Assembly (NCBI RefSeq): GCF_001411475.1
Contig: NZ_LLWH01000176.1
Span: 47,648 to 111,647 of the forward strand
DNA: 64,000 bases
DNA from: Pseudomonas endophytica
GTDB lineage: Bacteria; Pseudomonadota; Gammaproteobacteria; Pseudomonadales; Pseudomonadaceae
Reading direction: 5' to 3'
The notes beneath the pieces are model-generated. The model was not told the DNA's origin and did no database searches. It saw only the letters and a program-made list of their open reading frames with translations. Shown here one piece after another: positions 27,386 to 35,640 of the stretch. Every line of letters begins with the position of its first letter. Position 1 is the stretch's first letter. Both the position numbers and the translations under genes were made by a program.

Positions 27386-29821
27386 ATGAAGTCCAGGGCA
27401 AGGTCAGCGGCAGGTGGTTCGGTAAAACAGTGGATGGGCGCGTCTGCACTGGTGATGGCGGGGCTGGCGCTCAGTCCATTGAGCATGGCGTTGGCCCAAG
27501 ACGCTAGCCAACAGCAATCGGCGGCGCTGTTTGATTTCAATTTACCCGCGAAACCTTTGCCTCAAGCGTTGAACGATTTCAGCCGTCTGACTGGCCTCAG
27601 TGTGGTGTACACCGATGAGGCGCCGTTCGGGTTGCAAGCCACCGCAGTCAACGGCCGCATGAGTGCGGACCAAGCTCTGCAACAATTGTTGGCGGATTCA
27701 GGTTTCAACGGTCGGCGTATCGACGCCAACACCTTTGCCCTAGAACCGCAGCCTAGCGGTGATGCTTTGAATCTGGGGGCGACCAGCATCACCTCGCAGA
27801 TGCACAACGAAACGTCTTATCAGCCGCCTGCGGTCTCGTCAGTTATGCGTGGCACCGGCTCCACCATGGAGGCCCCGCAAACCATCAACGTGGTAGCCGC
27901 TCAAGTGCTTCGCGATCAGGCGCCGCGCAATTTGGATGATGCGCTGAACAACATCAGTGGCATCACGCAAGGCAATACGTTGGGCAGCACTCAAGACTCG
28001 GTGATGAAGCGCGGATTTGGTGACAACCGTGATGGCTCGATCATGCGCGATGGCATGCCCATTGTTCAGGGGCGCGCGCTCAACGCCACCGCGCAGCGGG
28101 TAGAAGTTCTCAAAGGCCCGGCTTCGTTGCTGTACGGTATTCAAGACCCCGGCGGCGTGGTTAACGTGGTCAGCAAAAAGCCGCAACTGGAGCAATACAA
28201 CGCTCTGACCGTAAGCGGTTCCAGCTATGGCACGGGTAAAAACGGCAGCGGCGCTAGCCTAGACAGCACGGGTGCCCTAGGGGGGGCCGGGCTGGCTTAC
28301 CGAATGATCATCGACCACGAAGATGAAGATTATTGGCGCAACTTTGGGACGCATCGCGAAACCTTGGTGGCCCCGTCGTTGGAGTGGTATGGAGACAACA
28401 CCCAAGTGCTGCTGGCCTATGAGCACCGCGAATTTCTCGCGCCGTTCGACCGCGGCACGGCCATCAACCCCAACACCAACCACCCGTTGGACATCCCAGC
28501 CACGCGCCGTCTGGATGAGCCGTTCAACAACATGCAGGGGCGTTCTGATCTGTATCGTTTAGAAGTCGATCACGACCTCAATGACGACTGGAAAGCCCAT
28601 TTAGGCTTTAGCTGGAACCGTGAAACCTACGACGCTAGCCAAGTACGCGTCACCGCAGTCAACCCAAAAACGGGCGTTCTGACCCGTAAAATGGACGGCA
28701 CCCAAGGTGCCAACAGCACTGACCGGTTTTCAACGATTAGCGTGCAAGGCACTGTTCAGGCAGCGGGCATGCAGCATGATGTGGTGTTCGGATTCGATGA
28801 TGAATACCGCAAAATCTACCGCGCCGAATTGATCCGACAGGACAGCCAGTCCACGTTTAACTACCAAAATCCGGTGTATGGCCAAGAAGTGGCAGGGACT
28901 ACCGTCAGCCCTAAAGACAGCAACCAGACCGACTTGCTGCGCAGCGATTCGTTATTTGCCCAAGACTCCATCCACCTGACCGATCAATGGATTTTGGTGG
29001 CCGGTGCGCGTTTTCAGAAGTACGACCAACTGGCCGGTAAAGCTATTTCGTTCAAGGCCAGCACCGACACCAACGGCGTTAAGTGGATTCCGCGTGTCGG
29101 GTTGGTGTACCGCTACACCGATGAGCTGTCGTTGTATGGCAGCTACACCGAGTCGTTCAAACCCAATTCCAGCATCGCGCCGCTGAACGGAGGCCTGGTT
29201 CTGGATTCGGCGATTGCGCCAGAAGAGTCCAAGTCATGGGAAATCGGCGCCAAACTGGACATCCCAGGGCGTATTACCGGCTCGCTGGCGTTGTATGACA
29301 TTAAAAAACGTAACGTTCTGGTATCGACCACGGTGGGTGAAGACACCTTGTATTCGACGGCGGGGCAGGTTCGCTCTCGTGGCGTGGAGTTAGACGTCAG
29401 TGGCCAATTGAGTGAGCGTTGGAGCCTGATCGGCAGCTATGCCTACACCGACGCCGAAGTCACCAAAGACACGGTCTATCAAGGCATGCGCTTGCAAAAC
29501 GTGGCTAAAAACAGCGGCTCAGTGTCGGCGGTGTATGACGTCGGCAGCCTTGTCGGGGGTGACAAGCTGCGGGTGGGCGCCGGTGCCCGCTATGTGGGAG
29601 AGCGTGCTGGTGATGCGCTGAACGACTTCGACCTACCGGCGTACACCGTGGCCGATGCGTTCGCCACCTACGACACCCAGATTGAGGGGCAGGCCGTGAC
29701 CTTTCAGTTCAACGTGAAAAACCTGTTTGATCGCACCTACTACACCTCGGCTGCCAGTCGTACCTTCGTCTCGATAGGTGACGCGCGGCAGTTCACACTC
29801 TCCAGCACCGTGGCGTTTTAA
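27386..29821 (+). CDS. TonB-dependent siderophore receptor (hydroxamate-type, FiuA/FoxA-like)
   Basis: Outer-membrane receptor of about 811 residues. It has a signal peptide (QWMGASALVMAGLALSPLSM), an STN domain for surface signalling (FNLPAKPLPQALNDFSRLTG), a plug (NVVAAQVLRDQAPRNLDDAL, GPASLLYGIQDPGGVVNVVS) and a barrel ending LSSTVAF. Plug motifs follow the ferrichrome/ferrioxamine receptors, so a hydroxamate siderophore is likely, but the ligand is not proven. ATG 27386 has AGG eight bases upstream; ATG 27380 and GTG 27329 are alternatives. It is regulated by the FecI-FecR pair immediately upstream. Confidence 0.9.
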   Translation: MKSRARSAAGGSVKQWMGASALVMAGLALSPLSMALAQDASQQQSAALFDFNLPAKPLPQALNDFSRLTGLSVVYTDEAPFGLQATAVNGRMSADQALQQLLADSGFNGRRIDANTFALEPQPSGDALNLGATSITSQMHNETSYQPPAVSSVMRGTGSTMEAPQTINVVAAQVLRDQAPRNLDDALNNISGITQGNTLGSTQDSVMKRGFGDNRDGSIMRDGMPIVQGRALNATAQRVEVLKGPASLLYGIQDPGGVVNVVSKKPQLEQYNALTVSGSSYGTGKNGSGASLDSTGALGGAGLAYRMIIDHEDEDYWRNFGTHRETLVAPSLEWYGDNTQVLLAYEHREFLAPFDRGTAINPNTNHPLDIPATRRLDEPFNNMQGRSDLYRLEVDHDLNDDWKAHLGFSWNRETYDASQVRVTAVNPKTGVLTRKMDGTQGANSTDRFSTISVQGTVQAAGMQHDVVFGFDDEYRKIYRAELIRQDSQSTFNYQNPVYGQEVAGTTVSPKDSNQTDLLRSDSLFAQDSIHLTDQWILVAGARFQKYDQLAGKAISFKASTDTNGVKWIPRVGLVYRYTDELSLYGSYTESFKPNSSIAPLNGGLVLDSAIAPEESKSWEIGAKLDIPGRITGSLALYDIKKRNVLVSTTVGEDTLYSTAGQVRSRGVELDVSGQLSERWSLIGSYAYTDAEVTKDTVYQGMRLQNVAKNSGSVSAVYDVGSLVGGDKLRVGAGARYVGERAGDALNDFDLPAYTVADAFATYDTQIEGQAVTFQFNVKNLFDRTYYTSAASRTFVSIGDARQFTLSSTVAF

Positions 29822-29825
29822 TCCT

Positions 29826-29880
29826 TTGCTTGCGATCTTTTAAAAAGTCAAAAGATCGCAGCCTGCGGCAGCTCCTACAG
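29826..29880. repeat. REP element overlapping the araC-type stop codon
   Basis: TTGCGATCTTTT and AAAAGATCGCAGCCTGCGGCAGC form the pair. The right end, CTCCTACAG, contains the TAG stop of the AraC-type gene on the minus strand (29877-29875). Confidence 0.8.
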
Positions 29881-30753
29881 AGGTGTGAAAACCGCGCGGT
29901 ACTCACCCGGAGTGGCGCCCACGCTCTGTTTGAAGCGATTAGTAAAGTGGCTGGCGCTGGCGAATCCGCAGGCCAAAGCAATGTCGCCCAATGCCAGAGA
30001 ACTGTTGCGTAGACAATCCCGGGCACGTGCCATACGGCGGGCCAGCACATACTGATGCGGCGGCACGCCGAAGCTTTCACGGAACATACGCGCAAAGTGA
30101 TAGGGCGACAGCGCACACTGCGCCGCCAGTTGCCCGATGCTGATGGGCTCTGCCAGCGAGTGTTCAATGCGCTCAACCAGTTGGCGACGTTGATGGGCGG
30201 CCAGCCCACCTTTGAGCTGTAACCCGCCGCGCATACCCACCTGATTTAACACGGCGTGATCGAGCAAAGCGCTAGCCAACGTGCTGGTTAACAGGCGCTC
30301 ACCTGGTTCACTCCAGTTCATTTTGATCAACTGATGAAAACGCAGACTTTGTTGCTCGTCTTCCTGGAAGGTCAGTTCGCGCAAATGCAGAGTGCGCGGT
30401 TCGCGGTCGAGCAAGGTGATGCAGCCCAGCGCGAATTGTTCCTGGCTGACATACACGTGGGCCAGCCGAATTTCGCCGTTGATGATCCACGAAGACTGAT
30501 GCTCGGCGGGCAAGACGCAGAGCTTTCCCGGGGCGCCTTTGGCCCCCGGTTTTTCGCGGCGAAAGGTGCCGGTGCCGCCCGAGATGTAGCACGACAAGGT
30601 GTGATGCGTCGGTGCTTCATAGGTCCGCGCGTCGTGATGATTGCTCCACAACGCCGCGGCCATGCCGTCACCGAGTTCGGCGCAATGCTCTAGCCGCGCA
30701 TTAGGCGAGCTGCCCATCGCTTGAAAGACTTGCAGGGTGTGCAGTGTGTGCAT
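29875..30753 (-). CDS. AraC-family transcriptional regulator
   Basis: A 292-residue regulator with an N-terminal cupin-like sensing region and a C-terminal double helix-turn-helix (ISIGQLAAQCALSPYHFARM followed by FRESFG, then DIALACGFASASHFTNRFKQ). GGAG nine bases upstream supports ATG 30753; a frame start eight codons earlier is possible. It is divergent from the EamA transporter and likely controls it, a common AraC/DMT arrangement. Its stop codon lies in a REP element. Confidence 0.9.
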   Translation of the reverse strand: MHTLHTLQVFQAMGSSPNARLEHCAELGDGMAAALWSNHHDARTYEAPTHHTLSCYISGGTGTFRREKPGAKGAPGKLCVLPAEHQSSWIINGEIRLAHVYVSQEQFALGCITLLDREPRTLHLRELTFQEDEQQSLRFHQLIKMNWSEPGERLLTSTLASALLDHAVLNQVGMRGGLQLKGGLAAHQRRQLVERIEHSLAEPISIGQLAAQCALSPYHFARMFRESFGVPPHQYVLARRMARARDCLRNSSLALGDIALACGFASASHFTNRFKQSVGATPGEYRAVFTPL

Positions 30754-30887
30754 GGTCAGTTCTCCAACGCCTTGCATCCTACTCCGTCAGGCGCGGCCTG
30801 CCAGCCCCGCACAAACAAAAGCGCAAGAATCTGCAAGTGCAGCAAGGCGCCGGGCCGCACACTGAAAGCCATTGACTGGAGTGCGCC

Positions 30888-31787
30888 ATGAACCTGTTTT
30901 TATATGTGTTGACTGTGCTGATCTGGGGCACCACATGGATCGCCCTCAAACTGCAATTGGGCGTTGTCGCGATCCCGGTATCCATCGTTTATCGCTTCGG
31001 CTTAGCTGCGCTGGTGTTGTTTGTTGTGCTGTTGCTCAGTGGCCGATTGCAAACCATGAACAAGCGCGGCCATTGGATCTGTCTGGCTCAGGGGTTGTGT
31101 CTGTTTTGCGTTAACTTCATGTGCTTTTTGACTGCCAGCCAATGGGTGCCAACCGGCTTGATTGCGGTGGTGTTTTCCACGGCCACTCTGTGGAACGCCT
31201 TGAATGCACGGGTGTTCTTCAAGCAGAAAATAGCCCGTAACGTGATTGCTGGTGGCGGCTTAGGTTTGCTGGGGCTGGCGCTGCTGTTCTGGCCAGAATT
31301 GAACGGCCATACCGCGACCCCTGAAACCTTGCTGGGCTTGGGGTTGGCCTTGATTGGCACGATGTGTTTCTCGGCGGGCAACATGCTGTCTAGCCTGCAG
31401 CAAAAGGCTGGGCTTAAGCCTTTAACGACGAATGCGTGGGGCATGTTGTATGGCGCAAGCATGCTGGCGTTGTACTGCGCGTTTAGCGGCATCCCGTTCA
31501 ACATGGAGTGGAACACGCGCTACATCGGGTCGTTGTTGTACTTGGTGATTCCGGGCTCGGTGATTGGCTTTACCGCGTACCTGACGTTGGTCGGGCGCAT
31601 GGGGCCGGAGCGCGCAGCGTATTGCACGGTGTTGTTCCCGCTGGTAGCGCTTAACGTGTCGGCGTTCGTCGAAGGGTATCAATGGACAGCGCCGGCCTTG
31701 GCCGGGCTGATACTGGTGATGCTGGGCAATGTGCTGGTGTTCCGTAAGCCCAAGCCAGTGGTGATGGAGGCTAAATACAGTCTGTAG
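30888..31787 (+). CDS. EamA/DMT-family transporter
   Basis: Ten-helix inner-membrane exporter or permease of 299 residues. The first EamA repeat starts MNLFLYVLTVLIWGTTWIAL, and the second begins near LLGLGLALIGTMCFSAGNML. Substrates of this family range from amino acids to metabolites and cannot be told here. GGAG precedes ATG 30888. The stop codon TAG (31785-31787) is the first part of a REP element. Confidence 0.9.
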   Translation: MNLFLYVLTVLIWGTTWIALKLQLGVVAIPVSIVYRFGLAALVLFVVLLLSGRLQTMNKRGHWICLAQGLCLFCVNFMCFLTASQWVPTGLIAVVFSTATLWNALNARVFFKQKIARNVIAGGGLGLLGLALLFWPELNGHTATPETLLGLGLALIGTMCFSAGNMLSSLQQKAGLKPLTTNAWGMLYGASMLALYCAFSGIPFNMEWNTRYIGSLLYLVIPGSVIGFTAYLTLVGRMGPERAAYCTVLFPLVALNVSAFVEGYQWTAPALAGLILVMLGNVLVFRKPKPVVMEAKYSL

Positions 31788-31847
31788 GTGCCGCGTAAGG
31801 CTGCGATTTTAAAGATTAAAAGATCGCAGCCTGCGGCAGCTCCTACG
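31782..31847. repeat. REP element providing the EamA stop codon
   Basis: CTGTAGGTGCCGCGTAAGGC and AGATCGCAGCCTGCGGCAGC flank an AT centre. The leading CTGTAG is the last codon and stop of the EamA gene. Confidence 0.8.
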
Positions 31848-31854
31848 GGGTGGG

Positions 31855-32844
31855 TCAGCCCTTAAACACCTGCGGGTTGACTAGGTCTTGCGGGCGCTCG
31901 CCCAGTAAGGCGCTGCGCAGGTTGTCCAGCGCACGATTGGCCATCGCTTCACGAGTTTCGTGGGTTGCTGAACCGATATGCGGCAAGGTCACGGCGTTTT
32001 TCAAGGCAAACAACGGCGACTCGACTAACGGTTCTTTCTCGTACACATCCAGACCTGCGCCGCGAATCGTGTTGTTTTGCAGTGCTTCAATCAACGCCAC
32101 TTCGTCCACTACCGGACCGCGCGAGATGTTCACCAGAATCGCGCTTTTCTTCATCAGCTTCAGCTCACGCTCGCCGATCAAGTGTTTGGTTTTCTCGCTT
32201 AATGGCACTACTAGGCACACGAAGTCTGCTTCGGCCAGCAACTGATCGAGGGTACGAAATTGCGCGCCCAGTTCTTGCTCAAGCTCGGTCTTGCGACTGT
32301 TACCGCTGTACAGAATAGGCATGTTGAAACCCAGGCGACCGCGGCGGGCCACGGCTGCGCCGATATTGCCCATACCGACGATGCCCAAGGTTTTGCCATG
32401 CACATCAGTGCCAAACAATGCGGGCCCTACGCTGGCCTTCCATTCACCGGCCTTGGTCCACGCGTCCAGTTCGGCAACACGACGGGCACTGCTCATGATC
32501 AAGGTAAAACCCAAGTCGGCAGTGCTTTCGGTCAGCACATCCGGGGTGTTGGTGAGCATAATCCCGCGTTCGTTGAAGTAATCGACGTCGTAGTTGTCGT
32601 AACCCACCGACACACTGGAGACGACTTCAAGATGCTTGGCGCTGTCTAACGAATTGCGCCCCAGCTTACGACCGACACCGATCAAGCCGTGGGCGTGCGG
32701 CAAGGCTTCTTCAAACTGGGCGTTGATGTCGCCCAGCGAAGGGTCCGGCACGATAACGTTAAAATCCTGGCGCAGTCGCTCGACCATTGCTGGCGTGACG
32801 CGGCTGAAGGCAAGTACGGTTTTCTGGGTAGTAGAAGAACTCAT
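31855..32844 (-). CDS. ghrB: D-2-hydroxyacid dehydrogenase (glyoxylate/2-ketogluconate reductase)
   Basis: NAD(P)H-dependent 2-hydroxyacid dehydrogenase of 329 residues. The nucleotide motif is GIVGMGNIGAAVARRG. The catalytic set is Arg in VNISRGPVVDE, Glu in DVYEKEP and His in TLPHIGSATHE. The GVGRKLG and VSVGYDNYDVDYFNERGI pattern places it with GhrB/TkrA enzymes, which reduce glyoxylate, hydroxypyruvate or 2-ketogluconate. ATG 32844 is used; the upstream extension lacks similarity. It is monocistronic between a REP and a LysR gene. Confidence 0.9.
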   Translation of the reverse strand: MSSSTTQKTVLAFSRVTPAMVERLRQDFNVIVPDPSLGDINAQFEEALPHAHGLIGVGRKLGRNSLDSAKHLEVVSSVSVGYDNYDVDYFNERGIMLTNTPDVLTESTADLGFTLIMSSARRVAELDAWTKAGEWKASVGPALFGTDVHGKTLGIVGMGNIGAAVARRGRLGFNMPILYSGNSRKTELEQELGAQFRTLDQLLAEADFVCLVVPLSEKTKHLIGERELKLMKKSAILVNISRGPVVDEVALIEALQNNTIRGAGLDVYEKEPLVESPLFALKNAVTLPHIGSATHETREAMANRALDNLRSALLGERPQDLVNPQVFKG

Positions 32845-32957
32845 CGGTACAAGGCTCGTCGGCTGTCGGGAATGTAAGCACGCTATCATTCCTGCCGATC
32901 ATCCGCCAATCCCAGGTGTCATCCGCTGAAGCGGCCGCTGGCTTCGATCTTAAGATT

Positions 32958-33890
32958 TCAGCTATAAGCGGCCAACTCAGCCTGATGCGCGGCCAGAAGC
33001 TCAGGCAGTGTGCCGCGCAGGAACTCAACCCAGGTTTTGATCTTCGCATCCAAGTACTGACGTGACGGGTAGATGGCGTACAGGTTGAGCTCTTGTGAGC
33101 GATATTCAGGCAACATCCGCACCAGCGTGCCGTTGCGCAGACCTTCGATGGCCGAATACAGCGGCAATACACCCACGCCCATGCCGCTGATGATCGCGTT
33201 GCGCATGGCGTCAGCCGAGTTAACCAAAAAAGGTGAGGAGTTGATCAAGACCATTTCTTGACCTTCAGGGCCTTCGAACACCCACTTGTCCAATGCAATC
33301 ACCGGGCTGACCAAGCGCAGACAAGCATGATTGAGCAGGTCGCTGAGCTTGAGCGCATTGCCGTGGGTTTTCACATAATCGGGTGAGGCACAGATGATGC
33401 TGTAAGTGATGCCCAAACGCTGCGACACAAACCCGGAATCCGGCAGTTCGGTGGCCAGCACGATAGAAACGTCGTAACCCTCATTGAGCAAATCAGGCAC
33501 GCGATTGGCCAGTGTGAGATCGAACGTGACGTCAGGGTGAGACTTGCGATAACGGGCGATGGCGTCGATCACAAAGTGATGGCCAATGCCGGTCATGGTG
33601 TGCACTTTCAGTTGGCCGGCTGGGCGCGAATGGGCATCGCTGGCCTCGGCTTCGGCTTCTTCGACATACGCCAAAATTTGTTCACAGCGCAGCAAGTAAC
33701 GCTTACCGGCTTCGGTCAGGGCGATACGTCGGGTGGTGCGATTGAGCAAGCGGGTTTGCAGGTGAGCTTCAAGGTTGGAGACTGCGCGCGAGACGTTAGC
33801 GGTGGTGGTGTCCAGAAGCGCGGCGGCTGCGGTAAAGCTGCCGGCTTCGGCCACGCAACTGAAGGCGCGCATGTTTTGCAAAGTGTCCAT
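32958..33890 (-). CDS. LysR-family regulator, divergent from an efflux operon
   Basis: A 310-residue LysR-type regulator with the winged helix MRAFSCVAEAGSFTAAAALL and ANVSRAVSNLEAHLQTRLLN, followed by a substrate-binding domain (LKVHTMTGIGHHFVIDAIAR). It is divergent from the NodT-FUSC-DUF1656-HlyD pump genes and very likely regulates them, as AaeR does aaeXAB in E. coli (inference by architecture). Confidence 0.9.
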   Translation of the reverse strand: MDTLQNMRAFSCVAEAGSFTAAAALLDTTTANVSRAVSNLEAHLQTRLLNRTTRRIALTEAGKRYLLRCEQILAYVEEAEAEASDAHSRPAGQLKVHTMTGIGHHFVIDAIARYRKSHPDVTFDLTLANRVPDLLNEGYDVSIVLATELPDSGFVSQRLGITYSIICASPDYVKTHGNALKLSDLLNHACLRLVSPVIALDKWVFEGPEGQEMVLINSSPFLVNSADAMRNAIISGMGVGVLPLYSAIEGLRNGTLVRMLPEYRSQELNLYAIYPSRQYLDAKIKTWVEFLRGTLPELLAAHQAELAAYS

Positions 33891-34095
33891 GAAGTGCTCT
33901 CAAGGGGCGGTATAGGGGACAGCAACAAAGTGTGACATGAAGTTTCTGATTTTACTGACAGGATCGCATTCGACTTACGGATTATTCTGTTAACGGTAAT
34001 AAACAATCGCAGTTATGCCAGCTTATCGTCGCCCCTGCCAAGCCATAGACTTATCGACGTCGAAAAACCCCCTCCCTTGTCAGGAATTTGCAGCA

Positions 34096-35568
34096 GTGCA
34101 GCGTCGCATCAGCAGAGAGCTTAAAGCCCTCAGTGTTCTGGCTTTATCGTTGGCATTAAATGGCTGTATCGGTTTTGCAGGTATTGCACCCAAGGGCGAA
34201 ATGCTCAATGCCAATACCTTGGCCACTGACGAGGCGATTCAAAGCGCCGCGCAAGACGCAAACTGGCCCCAAAGCCAATGGTGGCGCGCCTATGGCGACC
34301 CTCAATTAGACAATTGGCTCAGCTTGGCTATTCAAGGTAGCCCGACCATGGCCATCGCCGCTGCCCGCGTGCGTCAGGCCAAAGCGATGGCCGGTGTGGC
34401 CGAGTCGGCTGAATCCTTGCAAGTGAACGGCGAATCAACCCTCAAACGTCACCGCTGGCCGTCAGACCAGTTCTACGGCCCCGGTGATCTGGACAGCGCC
34501 AATACGTGGGACAACAACGCCCAGTTGGGTTTCAGCTATGCGCTTGACCTGTGGGGGCGTGAACGCAACACCACCGAGCAGGCGGTGGACATGGCGCACA
34601 TGAGCGTAGCCGAGGCGCGTCAAGCGCAGTTGGAATTGCAGAGCAACGTGATTCGCACCTATATCCAGTTATCGCTGAACTACGCGCAACTCGACATCGT
34701 TGAAGCGACCTTGCGCCAACAAGTACAGATCTGTGACTTAGCTCAAAAGCGTCTGGATGGCGGCATTGGCACCCACTTTGAAGTCAGTCAAGCGCAAGCG
34801 CCGCTGCCCGAAACCCATCGCCAAATCGACGCCCTAGAAGAAGAAATCGCCCTGACGCGTAACCAACTGGCCGCATTGGCTGGCAAAGGTCCGGGGGAGG
34901 CTGCACGTCTCAAGCGCCCGACGCTGGCGTTGAATACCGTACTCAAGTTGCCCTCAACCTTGCCCGCGCAGTTACTTGGCCAGCGCCCTGACGTGGTTGC
35001 CAGCCGTTGGGAGGTTGCTGCTCAAGCCCGCGGCATTGACGTCGCCCATGCCAATTTTTACCCGAATGTGAACTTGGTAGGCAGCCTGGGCTTTATGGCC
35101 ACAGGCGGCACCGCGCTGGGTTTTTTGACGGCTCAAAAAATGAGCTACAACGTGGGCCCGGCCATCTCCTTGCCGATCTTTGATGGCGGCCGCTTGCGCT
35201 CTGAACTGGGCGCAGCCTCCGCGGGCTATGACTTGGCAGTCGCCAAGTACAACCAGACGCTGGTGAACGCCCTTAAAGGGGTTTCTGACCAATTGATCAA
35301 ACGCCAGTCGATGGACAAGCAGCAGGTATTCGCGGCGGAGTCAGTCGCTGCGGCGCAAAAAACCTACGACATCGCCATGGTCGCCTATCAGCGGGGCCTG
35401 ACCGACTACCTCAATGTGCTCAATGCCCAGACCTTGTTGTTTAGCCAGCAACACATCCAGCAGCAGGTCGAGGCGGCGCGCTTACGTGCCCATGCCGAAC
35501 TGGTGACGGCATTGGGTGGCGGCCTGCAAGCAGGTAGCGATGCGCCCAAGCTGACGCGCCCCCTGTAG
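34096..35568 (+). CDS. NodT-family outer-membrane efflux lipoprotein
   Basis: TolC-like outer-membrane channel of ~490 residues. From GTG 34096 the protein has a lipoprotein signal ending LALNGC, with Cys24 as the lipid anchor, then two outer-membrane efflux repeats (NWLSLAIQGSPTMAIAAARV, LDLWGRERNTTEQAVDMAHM, PISLPIFDGGRLRSELGAAS without its first residue). AGGAA nine bases upstream of this GTG decides the start over ATG 34015. It heads a tripartite pump with the FUSC, DUF1656 and HlyD genes that follow. Its stop TAG begins a REP. Confidence 0.9.
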   Translation: MQRRISRELKALSVLALSLALNGCIGFAGIAPKGEMLNANTLATDEAIQSAAQDANWPQSQWWRAYGDPQLDNWLSLAIQGSPTMAIAAARVRQAKAMAGVAESAESLQVNGESTLKRHRWPSDQFYGPGDLDSANTWDNNAQLGFSYALDLWGRERNTTEQAVDMAHMSVAEARQAQLELQSNVIRTYIQLSLNYAQLDIVEATLRQQVQICDLAQKRLDGGIGTHFEVSQAQAPLPETHRQIDALEEEIALTRNQLAALAGKGPGEAARLKRPTLALNTVLKLPSTLPAQLLGQRPDVVASRWEVAAQARGIDVAHANFYPNVNLVGSLGFMATGGTALGFLTAQKMSYNVGPAISLPIFDGGRLRSELGAASAGYDLAVAKYNQTLVNALKGVSDQLIKRQSMDKQQVFAAESVAAAQKTYDIAMVAYQRGLTDYLNVLNAQTLLFSQQHIQQQVEAARLRAHAELVTALGGGLQAGSDAPKLTRPL

Positions 35569-35616
35569 GGCTGAGCTTGCTCGCGATCTTTTGATATTCA
35601 AGCTCGCTCCTACAGG
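35563..35616. repeat. REP element at the end of the nodT-like gene
   Basis: CTGTAGGGCTGAGCTTGCTC and AAGCTCGCTCCTACAGG form the pair. CTGTAG is the final codon and stop of the upstream gene. It sits inside the efflux operon, 25 bases before the FUSC gene. Confidence 0.8.
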
Positions 35617-35640
35617 CCGAACGTTTTTCTGGAGATGTAG

